Assembly (NCBI GenBank): GCA_905220665.1
Contig: CAJNAR010000149.1
Span: 434,001 to 498,000, forward strand
DNA: 64,000 bases
From: Albugo candida
Lineage: Eukaryota; Oomycota; Peronosporomycetes; Albuginales; Albuginaceae
Reading direction: 5' to 3'
Positions within the stretch are counted from its first letter, which is position 1; each line of letters opens with the position of its first letter. The notes beneath the pieces were generated by a model. The model saw only the letters and a list, made by a program, of their open reading frames with translations, made no database searches and was not told where the DNA came from. Of this stretch, positions 22,441 to 35,263 are shown one piece after another. A program made the position numbers and the translations under genes.

Positions 22441-25195
22441 ATGGTTACGAAGTCGCGCGTGAAAAGTAAACACGAACTCGTGGAGACGACAACCACCATC
22501 ACAAAAAAGACTATCATAACTAGAACACCGCACACAAGCACTGTGTCTTCCGCAAAAGGTGCAAGTGATCAAAGTGCCAACTTAAACAAAGGAGATGATT
22601 CCGGTATGATAACATCAATCACAAAATATGTGATCCTTGCGATGATATGCTTATTATCCTTTTCAATTCGTCTCTTCGCTGTCGTCCGATACGAATCCGT
22701 AAGTACTCAATAGACACCCTCCTTCATTTCTCCTTCCTTATCATGACAATCATTCTTAGGTCATCCATGAGTTCGATCCGTACTTTAACTTCCGTACCAC
22801 AAAGTACCTTGCCTCTGAAGGATTCCTCGAGTTTCTCAATTGGTTTGATGATCGCGCGTGGTACCCTTTGGGTCGGATTATTGGTGGTACTATCTACCCC
22901 GGATTGATGTTCACTGCTGCCTGCATTTACTGGCTCTTGAATCTGTTCAATCTGTCCATAAATGTGCGCAACACATGCGTGTTTCTGGCGCCATTATTTG
23001 CTGCGATTACGGCGATTGCGACTTACCTGTTGACAAAAGAGGTCACAAAACGATCGAGCGCCGGACTGATTGCCGCCGCTTTCATTGGCATCGTACCATC
23101 TTATATTTCTCGCTCGGTTGGTGGATCTTACGATAACGAAGGTGTGGCAATATTTGCATTGATTTTTGTATTTTACTTGTGGATCAAAGCTGTACATACT
23201 GGATCGATGTTATGGTCGGCGACCTGTGCGTTGTTTTACTTTTACATGGTTGCTGCTTGGGGCGGTTATGTCTTCATCATCAATATGATTCCCATTTACG
23301 TGCTGGTTGTGATGGTTGCAGGGCGATACTCGCCGAGGCTGTACATAGCGTACTCAACGTTTTATGCTTTGGGAAGTATCTTGGCAATGCAAGTACCGTT
23401 CGTTGGGTTCAACGTCGTGAAACAAGCTGAATGTGCTGGATCACATGGAGTATTTATTCTCCTTCAGGTGTACTGCTTTGTGAATTGGATCAGGTCCTTC
23501 ATTTCGGCGGATTCGTTCCGACGATTGATTGTGACTGGTGCTACTGGTATCGTTGGGCTTGTTGCGACGTCTTTGATAGTTCTTCAACTTTTGGGAAAAG
23601 TTCAATGGACTGGGCGTAGTTTGACATTATTGGATCCAACGTACGCTTCCAAGTACATACCGATTATCGCTTCAGTAAGCGAGCATCAGCCAACGGCCTG
23701 GACGTCTTATTTCTTTGATCTTCATTTGCTGGTTCCTTTGGCTCCCGTCGGGTTGTATTACTTGTTCCAGAACTTGACGGATGGTGGTATTTTTGTCATT
23801 CTTTACGGCACTGTGGCGTGGTATTTTGCCGGTGTAATGGTTCGACTTATGCTTACTCTGGCACCAATTGCATGTATCCTCGGTGCTATTGGAATCTCCT
23901 CAACTCTTCAAAAATTCACTGCCATCTTTTTTCGTGGTCTAAAGTTCAGGAAACCCGACAGTTCCGCACAAGAGTTACCTGTCACATTTGCACTCGTCAT
24001 TGTTGGTGGAATTCTCGTTATGCTACTGTCGTATACGTATCACGCAACCTTTGTGGCTTCCTTTGCATACTCATCACCGTCAATTGTCATTGAAGCTGGT
24101 ACGACTCAATCTGGCCAGCGAGTGATATTAGACGATTTCCGTGAAGCTTATTTCTGGCTTCGTCAGAATACCGATGCCAATGCAAAAATCATGTCGTGGT
24201 GGGATTACGGCTATCAGATGTCGGCAATGGCCAATCGTACTGTTCTTGTGGACAACAATACATGGAATAACACTCACATTGCAACGGTATGTCACTTGAT
24301 CTAAAGCTCTCATGCGCTAATTGTTTTTTAGGTTGGACGTGCGTTGGCTTCCACCGAAGAAGATGCTTATCCGATTCTGAAAAGTCTGGACGTCGATTAT
24401 GTGCTGGTCGTCTTCGGAGGTATGACGGGATACAGCTCCGATGATGTCAACAAATTCCTATGGCCTGTCCGAATTGGCTCTGGTGTCTTTGGGAGCGATA
24501 TGCCGGCGGAACGCGATTTTTACTCGGTCTCGGGCAATTACGACATTGGTCCCGGTGGATCCAAAGTGTTGCACAGTAGTCTCCTGTACAAGTTGTGCTA
24601 CTTTGATTTTGACAAGGTCATGACAAAACATCAGCAACCACCTGGCTTCGATTTAGCTCGAAACACTGAAGTTGGTGTCAGGAACATCCGACTGAATTAT
24701 CTGGACGAAGCATTCACTTCAGAACATTGGATCGTGCGCATCTTCAAAGTGAAAAAAGAGCCAAATGTCGAGTCAAAAAGTTCATCAAGCAAAGCTCGTA
24801 GGACGGAGCAAACCTCTGACGCTCCTGAAGATCAAGTGACATTTTTGGGCTGTGTCACCGGAGAAGATCACTTTAGCGCCGATCGCGTGTATGCGGGTAG
24901 CTCCACTGGTGCGAATTTCCGGCTGGCACTATCCCATGCGCGAAGCAAAAATGCACGATATTTTGCTGTTGCTCGAGTTGGAGCTGACGGACATGCATTT
25001 GCATTTTCGGATCTCAACATTCGCAGTAAAAAAGATTTTGACGGGAATGATGCTGGCTGTGCGCGCGCTTGCATGGACGCTCAAGATCGCGTATGTGGTT
25101 GTGCGGATGGAGGATGTGATGATGCGAATATCGAGCGTGGTCAAGGCCAAGAGCACAAACGTCGATGGGCTGTGTATGCTCGTGAAGTGCAGTAG
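22441..25195 (+). CDS. STT3: STT3 catalytic subunit of oligosaccharyltransferase, with a Cys-rich C-terminal extension
   Basis: There are three exons, 22441-22698, 22760-24286 and 24332-25195, totalling 882 residues; the introns are 61 and 45 nt. Splicing creates the family signature around [17 protein letters not shown] and [16 protein letters not shown], with the catalytic acidic residues. About a dozen membrane helices follow, then the luminal acceptor-site motif SWWDYGYQM and [16 protein letters not shown] across intron 2. STT3 transfers the lipid-linked glycan to Asn in N-x-S/T sequons in the ER lumen. The core ends near [11 protein letters not shown]. About 120 further residues follow: a Ser/Lys linker, then a Gly/Ala/Asp/Cys-rich module ([31 protein letters not shown]) that I do not know from animal or yeast STT3. 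Confidence 0.95.
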
Positions 25196-25321
25196 GGCGT
25201 CTGCGATGTTGTGGCAAACAACTTTGAATTTTGGAATAAAAAGTGAAATGCTCTCTTTTGTTCACCTCTTTTCTCACTGACAGAATTCGCACGCACGAAA
25301 ACGCGTACTGTTCGAGTCCTT

Positions 25322-26340
<1,019 letters not shown>

Positions 26341-26462
26341 TTTGGCCGACTATCTTTTCCTTCGGATTTCACCCTTGCGTTCAAAGGATCCCAATCTTAC
26401 GTGGTCACACTGTATAGAGGACATACATCATTGGTGGAATAATAGCCTATCAAACAAACCTC
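26341..26462. promoter_or_regulatory. Shared divergent promoter of PSMA7 and GCP4 (inferred)
   Basis: Only 122 bp separate the two start codons, which point away from each other. Promoter elements and 5' UTRs of both genes must lie here or overlap the neighbouring gene. I see no clear TATA box. Confidence 0.5.
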
Positions 26463-29196
26463 ATGCATCATGAGCTCTTCCTCGCGTTATTTGGTCATGT
26501 CGGCGATTTAATCGATGTCAGAGACGATGGGTATTATATCCGTCCCGAAGTATCCATTCTTTCAGATGCACAAAAGGTTCAGGTGAATCAGTTACTGAAT
26601 CTTGGATTCAACTACACAATTCTGCAGGAATTCGTTCGTATCGCACAAACAACGACCTCCTACGCGAGTGTCTACGTCACTGGACTGAGTCACGGTATCG
26701 AGCATTATCTCGAGAAATACGGCCACACAGTCGTGCAATTGGAAGAGAGCATTTTATCGAGCAGAGTTTTGACTCCGATACCTCAATTGATGTACGAGCT
26801 ACAAGACTTTATTGAGATATTTCCAGAGCTGCGTAAATTAGTTGAGAGGATCCATCCTTCCGCTTGCAAACTCGCCAACAAAGAACGTGGAGATGACGAT
26901 CCTGTCATACATCACAAAACGATCACAGGCCCTTCATTGCTGGAATTGCTGTACGCGTTGAGCGTGACTGGATATCCCCGGGTTCGAGAATGCATCCATT
27001 ATCTGCACCAGTGCTGTCATCGGTATACACGAAATAGCTTGTACTTTTGCTTGAGCTGATGGATCTGTACGACAGGATTCTGTACAAACAAATGATTTCA
27101 TGGATGCTGTATGGAACCTTATTGGATCCTTATCAAGAGTTCTTTGTGAAAATTGCGTCAAAGCACCAAAAGCTCAAAAGTGGTGAGTCGGATACAATGA
27201 CATTCACTCTGGATTTGAATGCGATTCCAGGCTCTTACATGCCGGTTTCGATCGCTGAGAGTATCTATTTCATCGGCAAATCGATGCAAATTCTTATGGC
27301 AAATGGCAAGCAAAATCGAGGTTTTTGCGAGGTTATTGAGCAGGAAAGCCACGAAATTGTGAATGTGATAAATGAATTGGCTCGAGAGGATACATTCGAT
27401 ATATTGCAAGTAGAGCACGCGATCGAGAGTATCCGCGCGCGAGTTGCGAAACATCTGTATCAGAACGTTGTCGTGCATGCGGAATTCATTCAATGTTTCG
27501 ATGCAATAAAGCAGTTCTTCCTTTTGTCGCGTGGAGAATTGTATCAGACGTTTATCGAAGAAAGCTTCTCCATCATGCAGACAAAGCCCTCAGTGAAGTT
27601 ACAAGAAGCTCTCAAACACAACATTTGGAAGCAGACACTTCAAGATTTACAGCTTCATCGAGACGATTTTGCGGCGAGCATTCATTTGCGTGTGAGTCCG
27701 TGGCGATCTGCTTATCTGATTCTGACTTTGTGAATGTGTAGCTCCCTCTTCAAACGTTTTCCTTTCGACGATTTCATGTGCTGGATGGGCTTCAAATACA
27801 TAATATTTCCAATGAGAAGACCGGTAAATGGTTGGAAGCCAGGCAGCAGGAAGCTTTAGGACGCATTTTCGGCCTCGTATGGTGGAAGTCGGAGCAATAC
27901 GAACGGTATCCTTTCTCGACCAAAATTGAAATTCAAGTACCTTCGTCCAGTGAACTCGATGATATCACTCCGTGGTCATCCAAACTTTTGATTCTGCTTC
28001 AAAGTACTCCATCCTTCGACGCAACAATCTTCAGCAATGAAGGTGGACTAGTATTCGAGAACGAGTCAACTACCCGCTGTCTTGGAATCGAACTCGATCT
28101 TCGAAGGCCTGATCGATGTGCGAGTGTTTTGGTCGTTCAAAGCTCCTTCCATTCCTACACCAAAAAAACGAGCAATTCAAGTCAATTTTCGCACTGGGAA
28201 AGGATGGAACAATGCTGCACCGATCGTAGTGTTCATGTTGCGATGCATATGGTTTCCGAAAAGTGTCCTATTGCAACCATAGAACTCCAATATTCTCGCA
28301 TCCAACTCGCAAATGCTTCCAATAAAAATCAAATGTCATACAAAAAGGGAATTTCCATCCAAGTCAATGAGATTCCCGTCTTGGAAAGTCTCGTGGATGT
28401 AGAAGAAATACTCGATCTGCGTCCATCAAACGATAAGTACTGGCTCGGTCTTGGTCTCGGACCTCGTCTTCGTGTGGCTGCATGGAGCTGTGAAAAGTAT
28501 TCGATAAAAGCATTCAGAGAATCCAACCAAATTCTGACGAAAAATCAGACTCTTCCTCCACGGGAATTATGGAATCATTTGTGTTTGCATCCTCATATTC
28601 CATGGCCATTGCCGCTTTTGATCACCAAAGACGATCTCCAGCTATACAACAATTTGTTTCAGTTTTGCTTTCGACTCAAACGGATTGGGTACGCGCTCGA
28701 GCACACGTGGAAAATCGATTCGTTGCGGCGTTATTCCAAACAAAAATCACTGCTTGCAATTTCAGCTTTGCGTAATCGAATGTCGTACGTCATTCAAAAT
28801 ATTCAGATCTACTTCCAAGTTCTGGTCATTGAAGCGAATTTTCATAAATGCCGGGAAGAGATGCAAATGTCGGATAATTTCGATCAAGTGAAAAGACTCC
28901 ACGAATGCTTTCTGGCGGCGCTGATCAAGCAATGCTACATTTACTCGAGGACCATCATGACGGCTCTGGATGATATCATACAGTGCTGCTGGCACTTTGT
29001 CGACTTGATTTTGACATGCGATCAAGCTTCATTGGATAGCGCTGAGGAACGTTATAAATTTCGATCGCTGGAAATGGAATTTGTGCAACGGCTCGATTTT
29101 TTCTGTGGGGTTTTGCAGCATTCTGGGCAAGCTCGAGATCTATCGTTCCTCCTTGAATACAACGAGTTCTTCATTCGACCTCAAGAGCGCCATTAG
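26463..29196 (+). CDS. Gamma-tubulin complex component 4 (GCP4), with a large internal insertion
   Basis: There are three exons, 26463-27022, 27076-27691 and 27742-29196, totalling 876 residues; the introns are 53 and 50 nt. The start MHHELFLALFGHVGDL matches the N-terminus of GCP4. GRIP1 features include CHRILYKQMISWMLYG across intron 1, PSYMPVSIAESIYFIG-like residues and FYLLGRGELYQ-like FFLLSRGELYQTFIEES. GRIP2 resumes at PWPLPLLITKDDLQLYNNLF and RNRMSYVIQNIQIYFQV. Between them lie about 230 residues that animal and plant GCP4 lack; this part is beta-rich and may be a concanavalin/LamG-like fold. GCP4 helps build the gamma-tubulin ring that nucleates microtubules. Human GCP4 is about 667 residues, and the insertion explains the difference. 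Confidence 0.88.
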
Positions 29197-29320
29197 AGCT
29201 GCAGCGGGACATTGTGGGAACTCTCCGGATGATATGGAACGAAGGCTCATTTTCGAAAGTGAAATTTATTTAAGCATCATTCAATCAATTTGGCGGAAAA
29301 TTGGACGACTATGAGGACGT

Positions 29321-30276
<956 letters not shown>

Positions 30277-30455
30277 TGCAAAGAAGTGCGCAGTGGTAAA
30301 GTTGACTGTTGAAGAATTCGATTACGGAAAATGCTATATGGATATATGGAGGATATGAATACACACAGGTTATGTTCACACGGAGCATACTAATCGAAGC
30401 AGTGACGTGCAAGAGTAAAATCAAAATGAGCAGCAACTTTAGTATGAATACACAA

Positions 30456-31523
30456 TCATGAACCCAATTCGATCTGTTTCAACTCTGCAAGAACCTGATT
30501 GCCGGCCAAAATGGGAGGGTACTTTTGTCGTGTCTCTGGCGTTGAATACGGCGCTAATGGTTGTAAAACTGCGTCAGAGGCAGAATGTGCAAACAGTGTT
30601 GAAGACACTCTCCAAAGTGACTTCTTTTGTGCTTTTCGTTCTTCGATCACTTTAAGCGTGTTTTCAGATATGATCACCTCGTGAAATCCTGCTTTGACGT
30701 ATCCACCCGTGAGATACTCCAGCTGTTTTCCTGCCTGTACCAAAAGACAGCCATCCGGAATCTGCACAGACGTTCGAGTTCCATCACGAAGCCATATGTA
30801 CAGTCCAGGATATCGCGATTTTCCATGCACAGTCAATAAATTCAGATCGTAATGAAATCCCGCCAGAACATCATTCAGCTGATTGTGCACGTTATAATTA
30901 CTTCCAGTAGGAGCTAACAAATGTGGACCACATCGCATTATATCTGATAATGTATTGGCTTCCCAACCAAATCCCAGCCCAGCCATCTCAGCAAGATCTT
31001 GCAACGCAGACAGCATCTTTCTTCCCCACATATCCATAGTATCTTCCCATTCGGAAAATCCGATTGGAATCACTGGCTCTGCGTTCAGCTCTTCGAATTG
31101 AGTTGTATCAGGGCGAGCTCCGATTCGCCAAAAAAAGCGGCACTTCTTGTCCAAATTTGGAGGACACAACGTTACCGGTTTTTGATGCGGTTCTAGTGTT
31201 TCCACGGTCACGGAATGATTGCGCGGTCGTTCCGTGTATTCCGGAGTGACTCCCACCTGATAGTGAAGATTTGGCCGTGCGTCTCGCTGAAAATCGGATG
31301 TTTCGTAGTACTGCTCCATCATATCTAGAAATCGGTCGTTATCGGTGGTAGAAACGCGCTAAGTAGCGAGTCAGTACGTGGAAATATGAACGATTCATAC
31401 ACCTACATCGTCTTTGAGACAAAGAGCGCCATACTGATGCAGCGAACTGGATACTAACTTGCAGATTCTGATATCCTTTGTCGCCTTATATTCTTGGATA
31501 TCGATCACTGGTAAATCAATCAT
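30456..31523 (-). CDS. 2-oxoglutarate/Fe(II)-dependent dioxygenase (isopenicillin-N-synthase-like family)
   Basis: There are two exons, 31523-31407 and 31358-30456, split by a 48-nt GTAGGT...CTTAG intron, totalling 339 residues. The N-terminal DIOX-N-type part begins MIDLPVIDIQEYKATKD and continues with QYGALCLKDD. The core carries the H-x-D ligands in AGFHYDLNLLTVHG, followed by YPGLYIW, and a later GFHEVI as the candidate third ligand. The usual R-x-S for 2-oxoglutarate near the end is not obvious in its normal place. Members oxidise small molecules such as hormones, flavonoids or antibiotic precursors; the substrate cannot be told from sequence. It diverges from the kinesin gene across about 305 bp. 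Confidence 0.82.
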
Positions 31524-31828
31524 TTGCTTGAATTTCTGATGTCCAATTCAATTTACAATTCAATAATTGTAGATGCGGCAAGCGGAAACATTCACGAGAA
31601 AGCGACGACTTTGACGCTTCCTCCTGCAAAAACCACTGACACTATAATAAAATAAAATACACAAAAACTTTAAATATTATCGCCCTCCTCAAATCGCCAA
31701 AAAGAACGTTCAAATGCGGTTGCCAAAAGACCACAATGCTCTTCAAACATTTTCCTCTTGGCTTCTATTATTATCCATCGGAAACCCCACAAAAAGCCTT
31801 TTCAAGCGACAAAATCGGAGCATCGGCA

Positions 31829-34800
31829 ATGAGTGTCAGTATTAAAGTCTCTGTCCGCTGTCGTCCATTCACATGCGACGATAAACTCGGCGTCTTCCTC
31901 ACGCAATCGAGCGAAGAACAAGGCGAAGTACAGCTCATAAATTCCACATATTCCACCACACGCTTCCCGTTCAGTTATGCTTGGTGGAGTGCCTACGGCT
32001 ACCATCGCCACGTTCAGGGAAATCTGGACCAAGCGCAAGCAATGACACTCATTGATCAGGCACAAGCGTATCAAAGTGTCGGACTTAAAATCAAAGACGA
32101 TTTGCTATCGGGGAACGCTGTCGTACTCTTTGCATACGGCCTCTCAGGCTCGGGAAAAACATACACTGTCTTTGGAGTAAGTCGATTGTTGTCTTCGAGC
32201 GCTTTTGACGCGTGGAACGCATAGCCGGACGCTGTGGACACACCGGACGCGTGGTTTCGACATAAAACGCCTCATGCTCAGGTACGACTAAAGCTACCGA
32301 TCGATAGAATTCATACGTGAAACGCTGTAGTGGGGTCTTTTCCCCCGACTCGCGTACGAGGTCTTTAACGAGAAGCAAGACGGATGGAAAATCTCTATGA
32401 AATACTTTCAGAATGTCGTCGATACTGTTCGTGATTTAATGTCTCCGGTAGCGCAAGAGCAGCAGTATAAAGCAGGAATCAAGAAAGATTCAGATGGATT
32501 CACAGATATCGAGTGGTGTCAGTCTGTGGTGCTGAAGGATTGGAATGATCTTAGAAGGACATTTATGGCCGCAAATGCCCGAAAAGCGATTGCCCCAACG
32601 CAATTCAATCATCAATCGACTCGGGGACATTGTATCATGACGCTAGAAGTCGAAAAACCAGACCCAGAAAGAGAAGGAATCAAGCAGAAAGGAAGAGTGT
32701 ATGTATGTGATCTTGCTGGCACGGAACCAGCAGGCGATATCGTCTATGCAGAATATAAGAAAATTAGCTTTGAAAATGGAGATCAAGAGTACAAATACTT
32801 GGGTCCACATTCCGATTCTTCCAAGTCCAAAGAGCTTCAGGACCAAGGAAAAAAAATCAATCTCTCACTCACCGAAATGGCTCAATTTTTCATGAAAATG
32901 GCAGAAATGGTCAAAGCGAACAAATTAAAGCCCGGAATATCGATTCCCGGCTGTAATTCCTATTTTCTATGCAAATATCTCAAAGACACAATGCTACAAG
33001 CCCGAACGTACCTCTTTTGCGCAATTCGACCCGAAGTCAAATTCCATAATTATACGTTTGCAACGCTCGGATTTGCAAAGAATGCATCGGTTATCAAGCT
33101 GCAGCCAAAGAAAGCCTGTGCTGTATCGAGTCCAGCAGAGCGTAAATTGATGGCAGAACTCGAGCAAATGAAATTGTTGGTCAAAGAACTCAGACAAGAG
33201 AACGAGAAAATCGCTCAGGTACAAGACGTTTCGAAAATCGGTGACGCAGAAATACAAAATGAAAAGCTTCAAATGGAACAATTGACCGAAATGGTCGCAC
33301 AAAAGCGTTTAGAATTAGAAAATGTGCTTCTCGGTGCAGCAACAGGAGCCTCAACGGCGAAAAACGTGCAAGACGAGCTTATGCAACGCCAACGGGAAGA
33401 GTATGCAAAGCGAGGCATTCATTTGTATCATTTCGAGGCGGACACCACCTCTCCGTATCTGCTGAATCTCGATGTCGATGCGTATCGAAGTAAACGCTTT
33501 ATGTTCTTATTGAATCAGCCCAAAGTCACCATCGGACCGCACGGAGATATCAAGCCAATGTCTCTCAATATCGTTGAAAATCATTGTTTTTTCCAGCTGG
33601 AAAATGGCGAAATTGAGCTCCATGCAGGCGCTGGAGACGTCATACACAACGGCACTGAACTTAGAAAGAATGAAAAACGAATTTTGAAACAATACGATCG
33701 AGTCGCAATCGCTACCGATCTCATGCTGTTTGTGCATCCCGGCAAGGCTTCAATCGATATCGAGCCTACCGCCGATGACGCAGCTCAGGAGTACCAACGA
33801 GCTCTTCAATCAGTCGATACTACCGCCATGTTGGAGCTCCAAGAAGAAATGAAGCGATTTCAAGAAGAAAAAGCGAAATGGGAGCTTCAAAAGGCCCAGC
33901 CAGTGACCCATCAACCGGATCACACATCCACGGAATCCAATATGGAGAAAGACTTACTCGCACGTCAAGTGAATGATCAGGAGCTTCGTGAAGTCCTTCC
34001 AAAAATCATGGAAACGAGACAAATTGTCAGAGCATTGAATCGCGGAATGCTCGATTTTGAGACCACTCTTCAAAGCTGCACATCGTGCAGTAGCGAGCAA
34101 CAAGCGCAGAATTCGATGGATCGCAGCAGTATTCCCAAAGTGAAAATTAAGGTGCAGAATAACGATACGGAAGAAATTATTTTTCTCGATGTGTTTGAGT
34201 TTGTCAAAGCCCACGCAATGCTCAAAGACGAAGTCGCTTTCTTACGGAATGCAATTATGAACGAACGCGAGTATGCGTCGCCGCCGGGTCACGAGCCCAT
34301 AACGCTTTTCTTTGACCATTCTTTCCAAATTGGCTCGGCCACAATATTTCCAGAGTATTTGCTGTACAATCTCGAGACCGATTCCGACGATTCTCAGCTG
34401 AATGTGAAGCTTGCGATTCCACCATTCAATACGATCGGTAAGCTTCAAGTGGTTTGGACGCCTTTATCGTCACCCGACAGCGAGCGACATGAAGAGGAGC
34501 ATCTGTTAGACATTGAGACACCAAGCGATTTACTTGGAAAATCTTGGACGTATAAGCTTCAAATTCAAGCGATTTCGGGGCTTCCATTGATCACTGAATC
34601 AGCGTATTGTCAGTATGAATTCCTTGGGGAGCTATTCACGACCGAGACTGTGGAGCAGCATACACGGAATCCAGTCTTTGGGTACGAATACGTGCATCAT
34701 ATCGAATCGGTGACACCAAATTTCATCGATTTCTTGCAATTTCAACGCATTGAATTTCAAGTCTTTGTCACGCCGTACATAATGAATCTTCCCAAAGACG

Positions 34801-35179
34801 TTATTTCAACCACAAACAGCGTCATCGTTGCGAATTTGGGCGATCGAGAAGGCAGCATGGAGGCTTCCGTGTCTCGCGCAGGTTGGGTTTTCGTAGATCG
34901 AAATAAAAGCTGTGCGCTGATGTGTGACTACAGACCTCGAAGATTGGTGCATGCGGCTCAAGACAGAGCTTCAGGATGCTCGAGAGGATATTCTCTTCCT
35001 CCAGGAAGCGTATCAGACAGCGACAGGAAGGTACATGAGCTCGTACAAAACACTCCACAATATGTGATTGTGAATGTCGTAGGGAGGCACCGAGTCGATA
35101 TGGAACTACTGCGATCTCATGCACCCCAAGAAAACAGCTCACGTCCGCACTTGCCACAGATTCTCAGCTGAATTCATAA
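31829..35179 (+). CDS. Divergent kinesin-3-like motor with FHA domain
   Basis: I read five exons: 31829-32176, 32225-32281, 32331-34881, 34934-35030 and 35083-35179, totalling 1049 residues. I chose the start because MSVSIKVSVRCRPF is the normal kinesin opening; an in-frame ATG at 31736 is possible. The motor has AYGLSGSGKTYTVFG (P-loop), NHQSTRGH in place of N-x-x-S-S-R-S-H (switch I), DLAGTE (switch II) and KKINLSLTEM. An FHA-like domain lies at about 420-510 (VTIGPHGDI, NHCFFQLENGEIEL), as in kinesin-3. A later part (about 720-820) resembles the C2-like region after the FHA of KIF1/KIF13. The last two introns are inferred because they replace an unlikely frame with a clear coiled coil (LKTELQDAREDILFLQEAY). 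The substitutions in switch I are notable. Confidence 0.8.
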
Positions 35180-35263
35180 AAAGTCGAGTTGCACGTCGGA
35201 TGTATTTTCAAAAATCAAAAAAAAAAAGCTTTCCGCCCTACAAACGCGAGAAAATGGCAATAT

